Origin: Candidatus Obscuribacterales bacterium
GTDB taxonomy: Bacteria; Cyanobacteriota; Vampirovibrionia; Obscuribacterales; Obscuribacteraceae
Direction: 5' to 3'
DNA length: 64,000 nt
NCBI GenBank assembly: GCA_031292355.1
Contig: JARLHI010000075.1
Location: 124,001 to 188,000, forward strand
Position numbers and translations under genes: made by a program. Shown here piece by piece: positions 35,942-46,496 of the stretch (positions are counted from its first letter, which is position 1; every line of letters begins with the position of its first letter). A model generated the notes under the pieces. That model did not search any database and was not told the origin of the DNA. It saw only the letters and a list, made by a program, of their open reading frames with translations.

Positions 35942-37846
35942 TTATTCCGGCGTGCTCTTAGCGTAATCTTTGAGTACCTGGCGTGTTCGCAAAAGCGAAT
36001 CACAAAGAGTTAAGTAAACAGCTCCAAGTGCTTTCCAAGACTGTTTTACAGCCAGCTCTTCAACAGTTCTTGCGAGCTTCTGTCCTTCACTATCCATTAT
36101 CGACGCGCAACACCCGGCTAGTTTATGCATCGACCGGCGTACCACTTCTGTCTCCTTACCAGTTATTGCACCGCCCATGGTATCGAGAATATCATTCGTA
36201 TCTTCCATGAAGGCATTTGCTAAAGCTAGAGTGGTAGGCTTTCCTATCTTTTGCTCTAATTTTTCCAGGCGTTTTTTCACGTCTGCAACAGAGGCAACTG
36301 CTGCCTTTTCCAATTCGATTTCGCCAGTGACGATTTCGCTCGGATTGGAATCGTTCGATGAGCCAGAGTCAGCCCAACCAGCATAAACTAGACTTTCTGA
36401 TTTCTTCGCAATTTCTTCAAAAGCTGACTCGAGCGAATCGACTTCGAAGTCAGCATCAAACCATTTATTGCGCAGTGCAGCCGACGCCACTGTTTCGCAA
36501 AGGCTCGCAAGCTTAGTGCAACCAAGGCTGGCCGCTGGTCCCTTGATGCAATGGGCATAATGGTGCGCTGCCCGCACGTCCCTTTCAGCTATTACGGCCT
36601 TCAAACAAGCAATCAAAACCGAGGTAGTCTTCAAGAAAGACGGCAGAATTTCCTGCAGTTCTTTCCGTCCATACATTTTTTCCAGAGATGGCAGATCAAA
36701 TTCGCGTGCCGCTGATTGTTCATCGTCATCTTTGGCTTGATCGGCTCGAGCGACGATTGGCTCACCCTTTAGCACCGCTTCCGCCACTTTAAACAACTTC
36801 GTTTGGTCGATACTTTTGGTGACATATTCATCCATGCCAGCCGCCAAACATTTTTCACGATCACCTTGGCGGTCATAAATTGTCATGGCAATAATCGGCA
36901 CTCGCCTGCTGTCGCCCTCGGCTTTGCGAATGGCTTTCGTGGCTTCGTAACCGTCCATCACGGGCATATCGCAATCCATCAGGATGAGCGAATATTTGTA
37001 TTTGGACGCAGCATCCACAGCGGCTTGACCATTGGTTGCCGAATGCACCGCGAAACCTAAATTGGTCAAATAAGAGCCAAGTAAAATATGGTGCACCTGC
37101 ACATCATCGACCACAAGCGCTAGCTTTTCTTCTGTGTTCCCGCCCTCAGCAGCCTGCAATACAATTTCTTCTGGCGAATCGACTATATCCCAGTTCTTTT
37201 GGCCCATTTTGCCGAGCAGCTCAGTAAGTTCTTCGTGAACATTAGTTGTATCGGTGAGTCTTTGCTCGAGCTGGCGGCGCACATCATGGATGTGACTTTC
37301 GGCGAGCACACCTTCTGTGGTATCAGCGAAAATTGCTATCGCGCAACGCACACGTCCGTCAGAATCTTTAACTGGCATGGCTTCGATTTGCAACCATAAG
37401 CCATCAGGAACGCCTGCGCGCTTGACGAAAATTTTCGTCTCTGACACTTCTAACCCTTCGGCTGCCCGCAGCCAGGGCAAATTGCGACCACAAGGAGTAG
37501 CCTTATCGGCCAAAAAGAACGTATCATCCACGTCTGCTTCAAAGCTAAGCAAATGCTCGCCAAGTATTTCTCTGGCACGGTCATTAGCTTCGGTAATATT
37601 CCCTTTTAAATTAGTAGCGATGATGCCCAAAGAATGATATTCAGGCGCGGCATTCAGGGTCTGAAAAATCTCTGCAGTAGCAATTTGCTCGTTTTCACGC
37701 TGTCGCAAAAGCGCGCGCAACATCTGGCTTGCACCAGCAAGGGATGGATTTCTGGCTCCAGTGTCTTGAGTTAACGCTAGTGTCTCGTTGATTAGGTCCA
37801 GCTTTTCTTTTAGCTGCCCGACGTAAGCTTTCCAAACCTTTGTCAT
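35942..37846 (-). CDS. Kinase-less phosphorelay protein: PAS-REC-Hpt-Hpt
   Basis: 634 residues. A coiled N-terminus (1-60) precedes a PAS domain (~62-180: LGIIATNLKGNITEANDRAR), a coiled linker, a receiver with Asp291 (LMDCDMPVMDG), Hpt1 with His432 (HYAHCIKGPAASLG) and Hpt2 with His574 (SMHKLAGCCASI). No HisKA or HATPase motif (no SHELRTP-like H box, no GxGxG) occurs anywhere. It has a receiver plus two phosphotransfer domains but cannot autophosphorylate. It is last in the unit with the receptors and faces the Wsp-like operon. The Hpt residues next to His574 (KLAGC) deviate from the usual KG-S/A, so activity there is less certain. Confidence 0.85.
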   Translation of the reverse strand: MTKVWKAYVGQLKEKLDLINETLALTQDTGARNPSLAGASQMLRALLRQRENEQIATAEIFQTLNAAPEYHSLGIIATNLKGNITEANDRAREILGEHLLSFEADVDDTFFLADKATPCGRNLPWLRAAEGLEVSETKIFVKRAGVPDGLWLQIEAMPVKDSDGRVRCAIAIFADTTEGVLAESHIHDVRRQLEQRLTDTTNVHEELTELLGKMGQKNWDIVDSPEEIVLQAAEGGNTEEKLALVVDDVQVHHILLGSYLTNLGFAVHSATNGQAAVDAASKYKYSLILMDCDMPVMDGYEATKAIRKAEGDSRRVPIIAMTIYDRQGDREKCLAAGMDEYVTKSIDQTKLFKVAEAVLKGEPIVARADQAKDDDEQSAAREFDLPSLEKMYGRKELQEILPSFLKTTSVLIACLKAVIAERDVRAAHHYAHCIKGPAASLGCTKLASLCETVASAALRNKWFDADFEVDSLESAFEEIAKKSESLVYAGWADSGSSNDSNPSEIVTGEIELEKAAVASVADVKKRLEKLEQKIGKPTTLALANAFMEDTNDILDTMGGAITGKETEVVRRSMHKLAGCCASIMDSEGQKLARTVEELAVKQSWKALGAVYLTLCDSLLRTRQVLKDYAKSTPE

Positions 37847-37897
37847 GCCACCCTCACTGCCCTCCTCTGCATCTTACCTCTCATACCATTTTAACGG

Positions 37898-39676
37898 CTA
37901 GAGCAAGTGAATAAAATCAACCCGGTTCTCAGCTCTAGCGCGAGCGGCCGATTGAGCATCCCAGACATCATATCGATCAACCAGAGTTTTCAATTTGATC
38001 CCAATTTCATTTAAGCGATGCGCGGCAGTTTCTACGTGCCGTATAGCCTGCAAGTGCTCACTCGAGGCTTCCTTTATGCCAGACATCGCGTGCGCTACCT
38101 GGTCCACACCTGCCAGCTGCTGGTTGTTTGAGACAGCAATCTGTTTGGCTGCGAGCGCTGATTCCTGCACACTTGCGGCAAGAACCGCAATTGACCGCCC
38201 GGCCTGTTGCGATTGGTTGATTGCCGAGTCGACGGCTTTGCCACCAAGCTCTGTAGCCATGGCTGCTGCATTGGTCGCTTGCTGCATCTCTGTCAGCATA
38301 TGTCTGACTTCGGCGGTCGACTGTTTCGACTGCTGTGCCAAATTTTTCACTTCCTGCGCCACCACCCCAAAGCCCTTGCCAAATTCTCCGGCGGCGGCTG
38401 CTTCAATTGAGGCATTAACCGCCAACAAATTTGACTGCTTAGCTAAATCATCCACAGTGGTGATAATTTCAGAAATAGATTGGCTCTTTTCACTCAATCT
38501 GATCATAGCTTCGGCGATCAAATCCATTTGTTCGCGAATGCGCTTCATCCCTTCGATTACGTCTTCGGTTGCTTTACGACCGTCTTGTGTAACCTGGGCA
38601 GTCTTTTGAGCAGTTTCTGCAACTTGTTTCGCTTTCTGATTGGCGATCATTGAAGTCTGGCGAACTTCTTCTACCGTTGTCGTCGTCTGCATGGCGGCCG
38701 CTGCAGTCTCGGAAGCGCCTGCTGCAAACTGATTGACAGAGACTAGAATATCGCCGACAGCTGTATTCACAACCAGGACCGATTCCTTAAACTCAGCGGT
38801 AACCCGGGCGGTATTGCCTACCATTTGCTCGAAGGCCGCAGCCAAAGCATCCTGCTGTGAACGCGGTTTGAGAAAGACGGTCAGGTCGCCGTCGGCCACC
38901 TTTGAAGCGATGCTCACAGTATCGCGCCACGATTGAGCCATCGCTTGAAAGGACTTTGCAAGGGCCCCTACTTCGTCATTTCGGTCCATTTGCGGCAATG
39001 ATATTTCTAATTCACCTAATGCCAAACGATTTGCAGCTCGCGTTATTGCGCCGATTGGAGTGGCAATCAATCGGTGCAACAATAGACTCATGCTAATAGC
39101 TATAAATACGGCTACAGCCCCTAGCGCCGAAAGAATCACAACAGCTAGCTGTGTCCTTCCTTTAGCAATGGAGCTGGCATGATCGGCAAGTTCGTTGGTG
39201 CAGCGGGCGATACGTTCGAATCGCTGCCCTTGCATCTCCAAAGACAGCGTTCTTGCTTTCTCCATCTGATGGGCCCTGATTAAGGGAATTTGTTCGCGGT
39301 CGCGAGTATCGCAATACTGATGGAGCGTTGTCTCGAGATCATTGATCAGACCGGAAGCCATTGCATCCTGGGCCAGACGGTCCTTCAAGCGTTGTAACGC
39401 GGCATAAGTCGCCGACGTGTTTTTTTCCGCTTCGCCCAAATCATCGTCGAGCGCTATCATTTGGATATTGGTGTTGAGCAATATGGTCATCAAAGACAGG
39501 CGCATTTTATCTGCATCTATACGCAACTGTCTGGCTTCCAAAGCAATATTTAAATCATTAGTGACTTGCTCGATAGTATTTAGAGCACAGGCGATCACAA
39601 TTCCCAGGCACACGATGATTACTGTAAAACATGAAAACAGCTTCCATCCGATTGTGAGATTAGCAAACCACTTCAT
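37898..39676 (-). CDS. Methyl-accepting chemotaxis protein (4HB-type sensor)
   Basis: 592 residues. The first membrane helix (~10-29) and second (~177-203) flank an extracytoplasmic helical bundle of about 145 residues resembling 4HB_MCP domains. A HAMP domain and a long cytoplasmic coiled coil follow, with the signalling tip around SNLLAVNASIEAAAAGE and GFGVVAQEVKNLA. It would cluster with CheW and CheA and be modified by CheR/CheB. The neighbours are another receptor upstream and the phosphorelay hub downstream, with about 50-base gaps, consistent with one operon. Confidence 0.93.
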   Translation of the reverse strand: MKWFANLTIGWKLFSCFTVIIVCLGIVIACALNTIEQVTNDLNIALEARQLRIDADKMRLSLMTILLNTNIQMIALDDDLGEAEKNTSATYAALQRLKDRLAQDAMASGLINDLETTLHQYCDTRDREQIPLIRAHQMEKARTLSLEMQGQRFERIARCTNELADHASSIAKGRTQLAVVILSALGAVAVFIAISMSLLLHRLIATPIGAITRAANRLALGELEISLPQMDRNDEVGALAKSFQAMAQSWRDTVSIASKVADGDLTVFLKPRSQQDALAAAFEQMVGNTARVTAEFKESVLVVNTAVGDILVSVNQFAAGASETAAAAMQTTTTVEEVRQTSMIANQKAKQVAETAQKTAQVTQDGRKATEDVIEGMKRIREQMDLIAEAMIRLSEKSQSISEIITTVDDLAKQSNLLAVNASIEAAAAGEFGKGFGVVAQEVKNLAQQSKQSTAEVRHMLTEMQQATNAAAMATELGGKAVDSAINQSQQAGRSIAVLAASVQESALAAKQIAVSNNQQLAGVDQVAHAMSGIKEASSEHLQAIRHVETAAHRLNEIGIKLKTLVDRYDVWDAQSAARARAENRVDFIHLL

Positions 39677-39726
39677 GCCACCACCCAGGTCTAATTCAAA
39701 CCAATAAAATAAAACAAGGTCTCAAA

Positions 39727-41418
39727 TCACCGTAAGCGGTATCGGCCGACAATACTGCTGAGACTATTGGCTAGCCCGCTCAGGTTCTGAGCCGTGTCTC
39801 TTTGTTGAGCCGCACCAGTTACAGATTCATTAGCGGCCTCCGAGATGCTGCGCATACCGAGAGCCACCTGTTCTATGCCGACCACTTGCTGATTCGTCGC
39901 GGCTGCGATTGATTTAGCGGCGTTGGATGATTCCTCGATCACTCCATAGAGCTGATTGAAATTGGTGCCAATCTGATGCACCTGATTAACTCCTAATTCA
40001 ACTCTCTTTTTGCCCTCTTCGGTAACGACCACTGTGGAAGCAGTAGCCTTCTGAATTTCACCAAGAATGCCATTCACTTGAGCAGTAGCTCGCTTCGACT
40101 GACTGGCCAAATTCTTCACTTCCGAAGCAACAACACCGAATCCTCGACTTGCTTGTCCAGCTTTGGCTGCTTCAATTGCGGCGTTGACTGCTAGCAAATT
40201 TGACTGATCGGCAATATCATTGACTGAGGCTGTTATCTCACCGATCTGTATTGTTTTTTCGCGCAACTCAGCGATGTTGTCGGCAATTTCCTGAACTTGA
40301 TCTTTAATTTTCACCATTGCCGATACCGACTCACGAAGCGCATCTTGTCCAGCTTTGGAGACATCGAGAGAATGGTCAGCAATGTCCACAACCGATTTAG
40401 CCTTTTCACTAGCCTGTTGCACGATGGTGCGGATTTCTTCAAGAGTTTGCAATGACTGGCGAATGGATGTGGCTTGTTCAGAGATAGACGCGCTCTGTTG
40501 AGACGAAGTTGTGGCTAATTCAGTAGCGGCAGTGCTTAGAGCTTGTGCGCCCACAGACAATTCCTGAATAATGCCATGCAAACTTTCCACCATTTTTTTG
40601 AAGGCATTGCCAAAGACATCTCCATCGGAGCGCGCTTCAACTTTGACGCTTAAATCGCCTTTAGCAATAGAGTCGGCAACCTGGGCCATTTCGCGCAGAT
40701 ACGCCACCATGTTGTTCATTGATTGCAGTAACTGCCCAATTTCGTCGGTGCGGGTGACCTCAACCGTTTCATCCAGGTCTCCGCGAGATACTCTAGTGGC
40801 AAGACTGACAACGTCGGCAATCGGGCGAATAATTGTCTTATTAATGCGTGCAACGTAGATTGTTATTCCAATTAGTAATGAAAGCAACCCGATCGTGGCA
40901 ATTTGCAATTCTGCCTGCAAAATAGTCGACTGCAGTCTTTGACTAGAAATACCCACACGCAAGATTCCCACTTGCCCTGCTGTTGTGCCAATGGGCATGA
41001 CCATCTCAACGACGCCTGGTATAGGTGACTCGCGGCGCATGAATTCTGTGGCAGTAAGGGCCTGCTTTTCGAAATCGGTTTTGTTCAAACGCTTGTTCTT
41101 GTCTGCAGGATCGGTCGTGGCTAGTGCACGACCATCAGACGATAGTACGGCGGCATAACACAAATCTTGATCAGACTTTTCAGCGGCATCGATAGTCTGT
41201 TGCAGATGGTCGTATTCACCCATCGACAAAGGATCAGCAAGCACCGTTGCCAGATTTCTGGTAAGGATTTGAGACTTTTCATCGAGCGATTGTTTAAGCG
41301 AATTACTCATCGCCCAGCAAGAACTAATACCCAGAAGCAAAGTGCTGATTATTGAAATTACTACAAATGGGCTGATAAGTTGAGCCGCTAATCCAAGTCG
41401 AGAACGTCTATTTGGCAC
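39727..41418 (-). CDS. Methyl-accepting chemotaxis protein (Cache-like sensor)
   Basis: 563 residues. Membrane helices are at about 10-36 and 173-193. The extracytoplasmic region (~38-170: LATVLADPLSMGEYD, LCYAAVLSSDGRALATT and VVEMVMPIG) resembles a single-Cache domain that binds small ligands. HAMP and the conserved tip follow (SNLLAVNAAIEAAKAGQ, GFGVVASEVKNLA). It starts 17 bases after the upstream binding-protein gene, so co-expression with that protein is nearly certain. Confidence 0.93.
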   Translation of the reverse strand: MPNRRSRLGLAAQLISPFVVISIISTLLLGISSCWAMSNSLKQSLDEKSQILTRNLATVLADPLSMGEYDHLQQTIDAAEKSDQDLCYAAVLSSDGRALATTDPADKNKRLNKTDFEKQALTATEFMRRESPIPGVVEMVMPIGTTAGQVGILRVGISSQRLQSTILQAELQIATIGLLSLLIGITIYVARINKTIIRPIADVVSLATRVSRGDLDETVEVTRTDEIGQLLQSMNNMVAYLREMAQVADSIAKGDLSVKVEARSDGDVFGNAFKKMVESLHGIIQELSVGAQALSTAATELATTSSQQSASISEQATSIRQSLQTLEEIRTIVQQASEKAKSVVDIADHSLDVSKAGQDALRESVSAMVKIKDQVQEIADNIAELREKTIQIGEITASVNDIADQSNLLAVNAAIEAAKAGQASRGFGVVASEVKNLASQSKRATAQVNGILGEIQKATASTVVVTEEGKKRVELGVNQVHQIGTNFNQLYGVIEESSNAAKSIAAATNQQVVGIEQVALGMRSISEAANESVTGAAQQRDTAQNLSGLANSLSSIVGRYRLR

Positions 41419-41435
41419 ATAGCCTCCTCACTTAC

Positions 41436-42710
41436 CTAATGCGTCTCCAGTTGCTTCCAGTCATCAAAAGTGACGGGCTGTCCATCCTTGACTCTCGTGT
41501 AGTATACAGAATCAAAACCCTTGTGACGCTGCGGACCATAGTTCAATTTTAGATTAGGACCAAGACCGATATCTTTGTTATGCATAGATTCAATTGCAGA
41601 TATGAATTTCGACCTGGTCAAATCTGCTCCAGCTAACTTCAAGCCTTCGCAGACAACTAATGCATCTACGAAACCTTCGAGGCTAACGAAATTTGGCTTC
41701 TGAGAGGGAAAATACTGTTTCAACAATTTCTTATAAAGTACTACAGTCGGCAAATCATCACGATTGTAGGGTGGCACCACCTGGGTAATCACAGTGCCAT
41801 CTGCGTCTTTGCCGGCCTGTGCGATAAAAGCCTCCGTGCCAACGAAAGAGACTGTCGAAAAGTGCGGATGCCAACCTGCTGCATGGCTCTTCTTGACGAT
41901 TTCAGCAACCGGTTTGTAAGTACCAGCTAAAATAACGGCCTCCGGTGCTGAAGCATTCACTTGTTTAATGGCATCGCCTACATCTATGGTGTTACGTGGA
42001 AAAGAACCAAGTATGGTTAAAGTTTCACCATGATGCTCCAGAGCTTTTCTCACGCCGGCCAAAACTGCTGCACCAAAGGCATCATCTTGATAAATGACAC
42101 CAAATTTTCGAATACCTAAATCCTTCCAAAGATGATCGACCTGTTCTCGCGTTTCGTCGGCATATGATGCTCTAACGCTAATTACGTGAGGTTTAAATGG
42201 CTCATGCAAAAGTGCCGCCCCGGTAAACAGACCGACCAGCGGCACTTTGTTCGCCTCGGCCATCGGCACATATTTAGCCGCCGTTGGGGTGCCAACAAAA
42301 AAAGCTGCAGCAAAAATATTTTTCTGAAGCAAATGATTGAAACAGTCAATTGCTTTAGCGGGTTCGTATCCGTCATTGAACGTAATCAAATTGACTTTGC
42401 GTCCGTTCACTCCACCTGCATCATTTATATAATTTAGATATGCCTTCGCCCCCAAAACAGTTTGTTTCCCCAGTTCGCCAGCTGGACCATCGAGGGCACT
42501 GCAGGAGCCTATCAATATTTCTTTGTCTGTGATTCCATCGCGTTCATGCGAGCGCTCGGCGGTAGCAGTTGCCGCCGTACCGGCTCCTTCTTCGCTTGAT
42601 GGCATGCGCCCTTTGGCAAGCCTTGGTTGCTCGCTGCAAGCCTGAAGCATCAGAGTCATGACAATTGTCGAAGTAAAAAGTTTGAAGTAGATTTTCACAG
42701 TTCTATCCAT
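41436..42710 (-). CDS. Periplasmic ligand-binding lipoprotein, LivK/branched-chain amino-acid type
   Basis: 424 residues with a lipobox LQAC giving a lipid-anchored Cys near residue 25. The mature part is a type I periplasmic binding protein (GITDKEILIGSCSALDGPAG, VNGRKVNLITFNDGY, VPLVGLFTGA, FGVIYQDDAFGAAVLAGV). Such proteins normally deliver amino acids, amides or urea to ABC permeases. Here no permease or ATPase is adjacent, and the next gene on the transcript is a chemoreceptor, suggesting a sensory role. It is clearly paralogous to the gene immediately upstream. Confidence 0.88.
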   Translation of the reverse strand: MDRTVKIYFKLFTSTIVMTLMLQACSEQPRLAKGRMPSSEEGAGTAATATAERSHERDGITDKEILIGSCSALDGPAGELGKQTVLGAKAYLNYINDAGGVNGRKVNLITFNDGYEPAKAIDCFNHLLQKNIFAAAFFVGTPTAAKYVPMAEANKVPLVGLFTGAALLHEPFKPHVISVRASYADETREQVDHLWKDLGIRKFGVIYQDDAFGAAVLAGVRKALEHHGETLTILGSFPRNTIDVGDAIKQVNASAPEAVILAGTYKPVAEIVKKSHAAGWHPHFSTVSFVGTEAFIAQAGKDADGTVITQVVPPYNRDDLPTVVLYKKLLKQYFPSQKPNFVSLEGFVDALVVCEGLKLAGADLTRSKFISAIESMHNKDIGLGPNLKLNYGPQRHKGFDSVYYTRVKDGQPVTFDDWKQLETH

Positions 42711-42968
42711 ACAAGAGCTCTTCCCAACCTGGTATCACTTCATTCCGCCAAACCGGGCGTTATCTTTTAAAGTGATCCAATCAACAGGCTAGCTACCCAA
42801 CACTGGCGTAGCCAAATCGAATAGTACATCAATTTTACTCTCATACTTCCAGGCACATTGAAATCGCCCATTGAAAGATCGCCGGTTTAGGAGCGAATCG
42901 ATTCTTTCGAGAGCTACTGTCAACCCCAAAGGAAAATCCGGAACAATCACTACGTGTGCGATGTGGTG
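42711..42968. other. 258-base gap between the two binding-protein genes
   Basis: No coding frame with recognisable sequence and no strong terminator hairpin were found. It could hold a promoter for the downstream lipoprotein-receptor operon, but I cannot assign boxes with confidence. Confidence 0.3.
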
Positions 42969-44228
42969 CTATTTCTTCGCGGGCAACGCGAGCTGTCCCT
43001 TCCAATCCTTAAGCACAACGGGCAGGGCGTTGTGCACAATGGTATAGCAAACGTGATCGAATCCTTTGTGATCCGCGGGACCATAATTAAGCTTGAACTC
43101 TGCACCAAGCCCAATGTCCTTATTGTGGAACGATTCAATCGCTTTGATGAAATTAGAGCGCGTCAGGTTGCGACCAGCTTCTTGTAGACCATTGCAAACA
43201 ACCAGAGCATCCACAAATCCTTCGAACTGTGCAAAGGTCGGTTTCTGACCTGGTGTCGCGGTTTCTAGCAATTTTCGATAGAGGGCAACAGTCGGTAGCT
43301 GAATTTCATCATATGGTGGCACGACCTGAGTAATAACGGTGCCTTCTGCATCTTTACCAGCGAGCTTGATAAATGCCTCAGCTGGGAGAAAGGACACAGA
43401 GCTGAATAACGGATGCCAGCCACTTTCATGACACTGTTTAATAATTTTGACAATGGGAGGCGCGGTGCCATCAAATACAACTACTTCTGGATGATTTGGC
43501 TTGACCAAGTTAATTGCATCGTTAACCTCCAGGCTGCCACGCTCAAATGAACCTTGTCCCACAATTTCAGAACCATGGTCTTTCAAAGCGCGCTTCACAC
43601 CTTCGAGTGTAGCCGCTCCGCAGGCATCATTTTGGTAGATCACTGCAAACTTCCGGAATCCAACATCCCACAAATGATTGACCTGGGCAAGCGCCTCGTC
43701 GGAATAGGAAGCTCTAACGCCGATCACATTGTGGCGAAAAGGTTCGTAAATCGCGTCCCAACCGGTATAGAAACCTACAATTGGAAAATTATGTGTCGTC
43801 GCCAATCGCACATATTTTGTCGCCGGCGGTGCTCCGACAAAACATGCACCGGCAAACACTTTTTCTGCCTGCAGGCGCTCAAAACACTGCACCGCTTTGT
43901 CAGGATCGTAGCTATCATCGTGTGATAACAATTTGATTTGGCGACCGTTAATACCGCCCTTCGAATTTACATAATTAAAGTAAAGCATTGCACCGCTGAC
44001 AACTTGCTTGCCAACGACAGCCACCGGACCTTCCAGTGATGCGCATGAACCGAGCAGAATTTCTTTGTCTGTGATGCCAACTTTTTCGTCGACTTGGTTG
44101 GCAGCAGGTGGAGTCGGCTCAGCACTTAGTACTTGTGGCACCAATGTACCCGATGCAGATAGAACAAATGCAGCTCCAAGAATCACAACTTTCCAGTAGT
44201 GCATCTCTTGGAGCTTCACTTTGCGCAT
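42969..44228 (-). CDS. Periplasmic ligand-binding protein, LivK type (paralogue)
   Basis: 419 residues, preceded by AGAGGGA about seven bases from the ATG. A signal peptide (VVILGAAFVLSASGTLVPQVLSA) without a lipobox indicates a soluble periplasmic form, unlike its lipoprotein neighbour. The fold motifs are the same: GITDKEILLGSCASLEGPVA, GINGRQIKLLSHDDSYD, FAVIYQNDACGAATLEGV. The two share long near-identical stretches (for example GTVITQVVPPY), indicating duplication. A 258-base gap precedes the paralogue, so it may have its own promoter. No transporter genes are nearby. Confidence 0.88.
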   Translation of the reverse strand: MRKVKLQEMHYWKVVILGAAFVLSASGTLVPQVLSAEPTPPAANQVDEKVGITDKEILLGSCASLEGPVAVVGKQVVSGAMLYFNYVNSKGGINGRQIKLLSHDDSYDPDKAVQCFERLQAEKVFAGACFVGAPPATKYVRLATTHNFPIVGFYTGWDAIYEPFRHNVIGVRASYSDEALAQVNHLWDVGFRKFAVIYQNDACGAATLEGVKRALKDHGSEIVGQGSFERGSLEVNDAINLVKPNHPEVVVFDGTAPPIVKIIKQCHESGWHPLFSSVSFLPAEAFIKLAGKDAEGTVITQVVPPYDEIQLPTVALYRKLLETATPGQKPTFAQFEGFVDALVVCNGLQEAGRNLTRSNFIKAIESFHNKDIGLGAEFKLNYGPADHKGFDHVCYTIVHNALPVVLKDWKGQLALPAKK

Positions 44229-44330
44229 GACAAGTCCCTCTCGGAATTATTTATGAACTTGATAGTATCAAACAATGTTCAGTTAAATACTCGAACTAGA
44301 CCAAGGCCACACGAAACTATGGACGAGCCT

Positions 44331-46496
44331 TCAACCTGCACTATCCGATTTGACAAATGCAGGCAGAGACTCTGGTGACTTAGCTGACAGCCATTTATTC
44401 AAGATTTTTGAGAGTCTCTCAAGCGAAGTGGGTTTGCTCAGATAATCACTCATCCCTGATGCTAGACAACGCTCGCGGTCGCCTTCCATAGCATGCGCGG
44501 TCAACCCGATGATCGGTATATGCTTGCCTGTTTTTAGCTCCAAATTACGAATCTCCTGAGTGGCCTCAAAACCATCCATCTCAGGCATTTGGCAATCCAT
44601 AAAAACGAGAGCGTAATTGTTGCGACAAACTTCCTCTACGGCCTCTAAACCATTTGAGACAGTAACAGTGCGCATTCCCAGTTTGCGCAATTGTGCCATT
44701 GCCACTTTTTGATTGACGAGATTATCTTCAGCGAGCAAAATTTTCATTGACTGCATAGCCACATCAATGTCGACACCAGCCTCTTCATCAGCTGTCAGTA
44801 AGGTCGGAGCCACTCCATCTTTACTCGAGACTTTTTCTGAGACAAGACTTGCTATTAGGTTGAATAAGCGCGATTGCTGAACAGGCTTAGTCAAATAACC
44901 ATCAAACCCTTGAGTTGTAGCGTTTTCAGATTGCCCGGCAAGATCGTATCCTGTACACAAAACAAATTTTGTCTGCGCACATGCTGGCATTCGTCTGGCA
45001 TCTTCAAGAAATTCAAAACCATCTTGTTCGGGCATTTTCAAATCGGTTATTACCAGATCAAATGGCGAATTGGCTGCAGCTGCTTGCTCCAATAAAACAA
45101 ACGCCTGTTCTGGTCTTTCAACACAAATACATTCCATTCCCCAGGACGAAATATAGGCATTGAAAATCGCTCGCGCACTATCTTGATCGTCGACGACAAG
45201 AACTTTGGTATTTTCGAAACCAGTTTTATCAAATGATATTTTTGATGTAGGCTGACCAATTTGCAAAGGCACTTCAAACCAGAAAGTCGAGCCTTCACCC
45301 GGCACACTATTGACACCAATTTGACCGCCCATCATTTCGACCAATCGTTTCGAGATTGAAAGACCAAGACCGGTGCCACCAAATTTACGGGTAGTCGAGC
45401 CGTCAGCCTGAGAGAACGGTCGAAAGAGTCGAATTTTAGCTTCTTCAGTCAAACCAATGCCTGTATCGCTGACACTGAATTTGACATTGATCTGATTTGT
45501 AGAATCGCTGGACGCCACAGAAGCGACGCGAATTATCACTTCACCGGACTCGGTAAACTTCAATGCATTACCGACAAGATTTAGTAGAACCTGACGTAAA
45601 CGGCCTGGGTCGCCATTGAGAAATGGTGGCACTTGAGGTTCGATGAAAGTCATCACGCTCAGTTCTTTAGTTCTTGCTGTTTCGGCAAGCAACTCCGCCG
45701 TGCCTTCAACGAGCGGCACCACATGAAAATCGAGAGAGTCTAAATCAAGACGACCAGCTTCGATTTTGGATAAATCTAGAATATCATTAATAATAATCAG
45801 AAGTGCCTGAGCGGATTCTCTAATTATTTGAGCAAATTCTCGTTGCTCAGAAGACATGGGCGTATGCAACAAAAGTTCTGCCATACCGATGACACCATTA
45901 ATTGGTGTACGAATTTCGTGGCTCATGTTAGCAAGAAATTCAGTCTTCATCTGGTCAGCTTTTTCTAGTTGCAGACCCCGTTCTTCAAGCAATTGCCGCT
46001 CCATTTCTTTGCGCAGCAATTCTTCTTTGATATATTGCTTTTCTGCTTCCAGTCTTTCGCGTTCTTTTTCTGCAAGCAATTCGGTTTGTCGTCTGATTTC
46101 TCGCGTCTTTTTATATAACTCGACAAACACCTGCACTTTGGACTTCAAGACATCAGGAACAAATGGTTTAGTCAAGAAGTCGACCGCTCCCAGCGAGTAA
46201 GCAAAGGTAGCATCAGCATCTTCAGTGTACATAGCCGTCAAAAAGATAATAGGAGTATGCTTGGTGGCATCTCTCTTGCGCATAGTGGACGCAACCTCGT
46301 AGCCTGTCATATCAGGCATCTGAATGTCTAGAATCACAATGGCAAATTCGTTTTCCAGCATACGGATCAAAGCTTCACGCCCAGAGTGTGCCTTGACTAT
46401 GTTTTGACCAGTAGCGGTCAGAACGGCTTCAAGAGCCATTAAATTCTCAGACTGGTCGTCAACGAGAAGGATATTAACGGGAGGATCGTTGAGCAT
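44331..46496 (-). CDS. Hybrid sensor kinase REC-HK-REC-REC
   Basis: 721 residues with a perfect AGGAGG seven bases before the ATG, inside the end of cheB2 (23-base overlap). The N-terminal receiver has Asp57 ([11 protein letters not shown]). A charged coiled coil (130-185) leads to the H box with His193 ([11 protein letters not shown]), and an HATPase follows with [16 protein letters not shown] and [12 protein letters not shown] second receiver (~428-545, [11 protein letters not shown]) and a third (~590-710, [10 protein letters not shown]) complete it. There is no sensor or membrane domain, so input must come through the first receiver, presumably from the neighbouring poly-HAMP kinase. Confidence 0.93.
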   Translation of the reverse strand: MLNDPPVNILLVDDQSENLMALEAVLTATGQNIVKAHSGREALIRMLENEFAIVILDIQMPDMTGYEVASTMRKRDATKHTPIIFLTAMYTEDADATFAYSLGAVDFLTKPFVPDVLKSKVQVFVELYKKTREIRRQTELLAEKERERLEAEKQYIKEELLRKEMERQLLEERGLQLEKADQMKTEFLANMSHEIRTPINGVIGMAELLLHTPMSSEQREFAQIIRESAQALLIIINDILDLSKIEAGRLDLDSLDFHVVPLVEGTAELLAETARTKELSVMTFIEPQVPPFLNGDPGRLRQVLLNLVGNALKFTESGEVIIRVASVASSDSTNQINVKFSVSDTGIGLTEEAKIRLFRPFSQADGSTTRKFGGTGLGLSISKRLVEMMGGQIGVNSVPGEGSTFWFEVPLQIGQPTSKISFDKTGFENTKVLVVDDQDSARAIFNAYISSWGMECICVERPEQAFVLLEQAAAANSPFDLVITDLKMPEQDGFEFLEDARRMPACAQTKFVLCTGYDLAGQSENATTQGFDGYLTKPVQQSRLFNLIASLVSEKVSSKDGVAPTLLTADEEAGVDIDVAMQSMKILLAEDNLVNQKVAMAQLRKLGMRTVTVSNGLEAVEEVCRNNYALVFMDCQMPEMDGFEATQEIRNLELKTGKHIPIIGLTAHAMEGDRERCLASGMSDYLSKPTSLERLSKILNKWLSAKSPESLPAFVKSDSAG

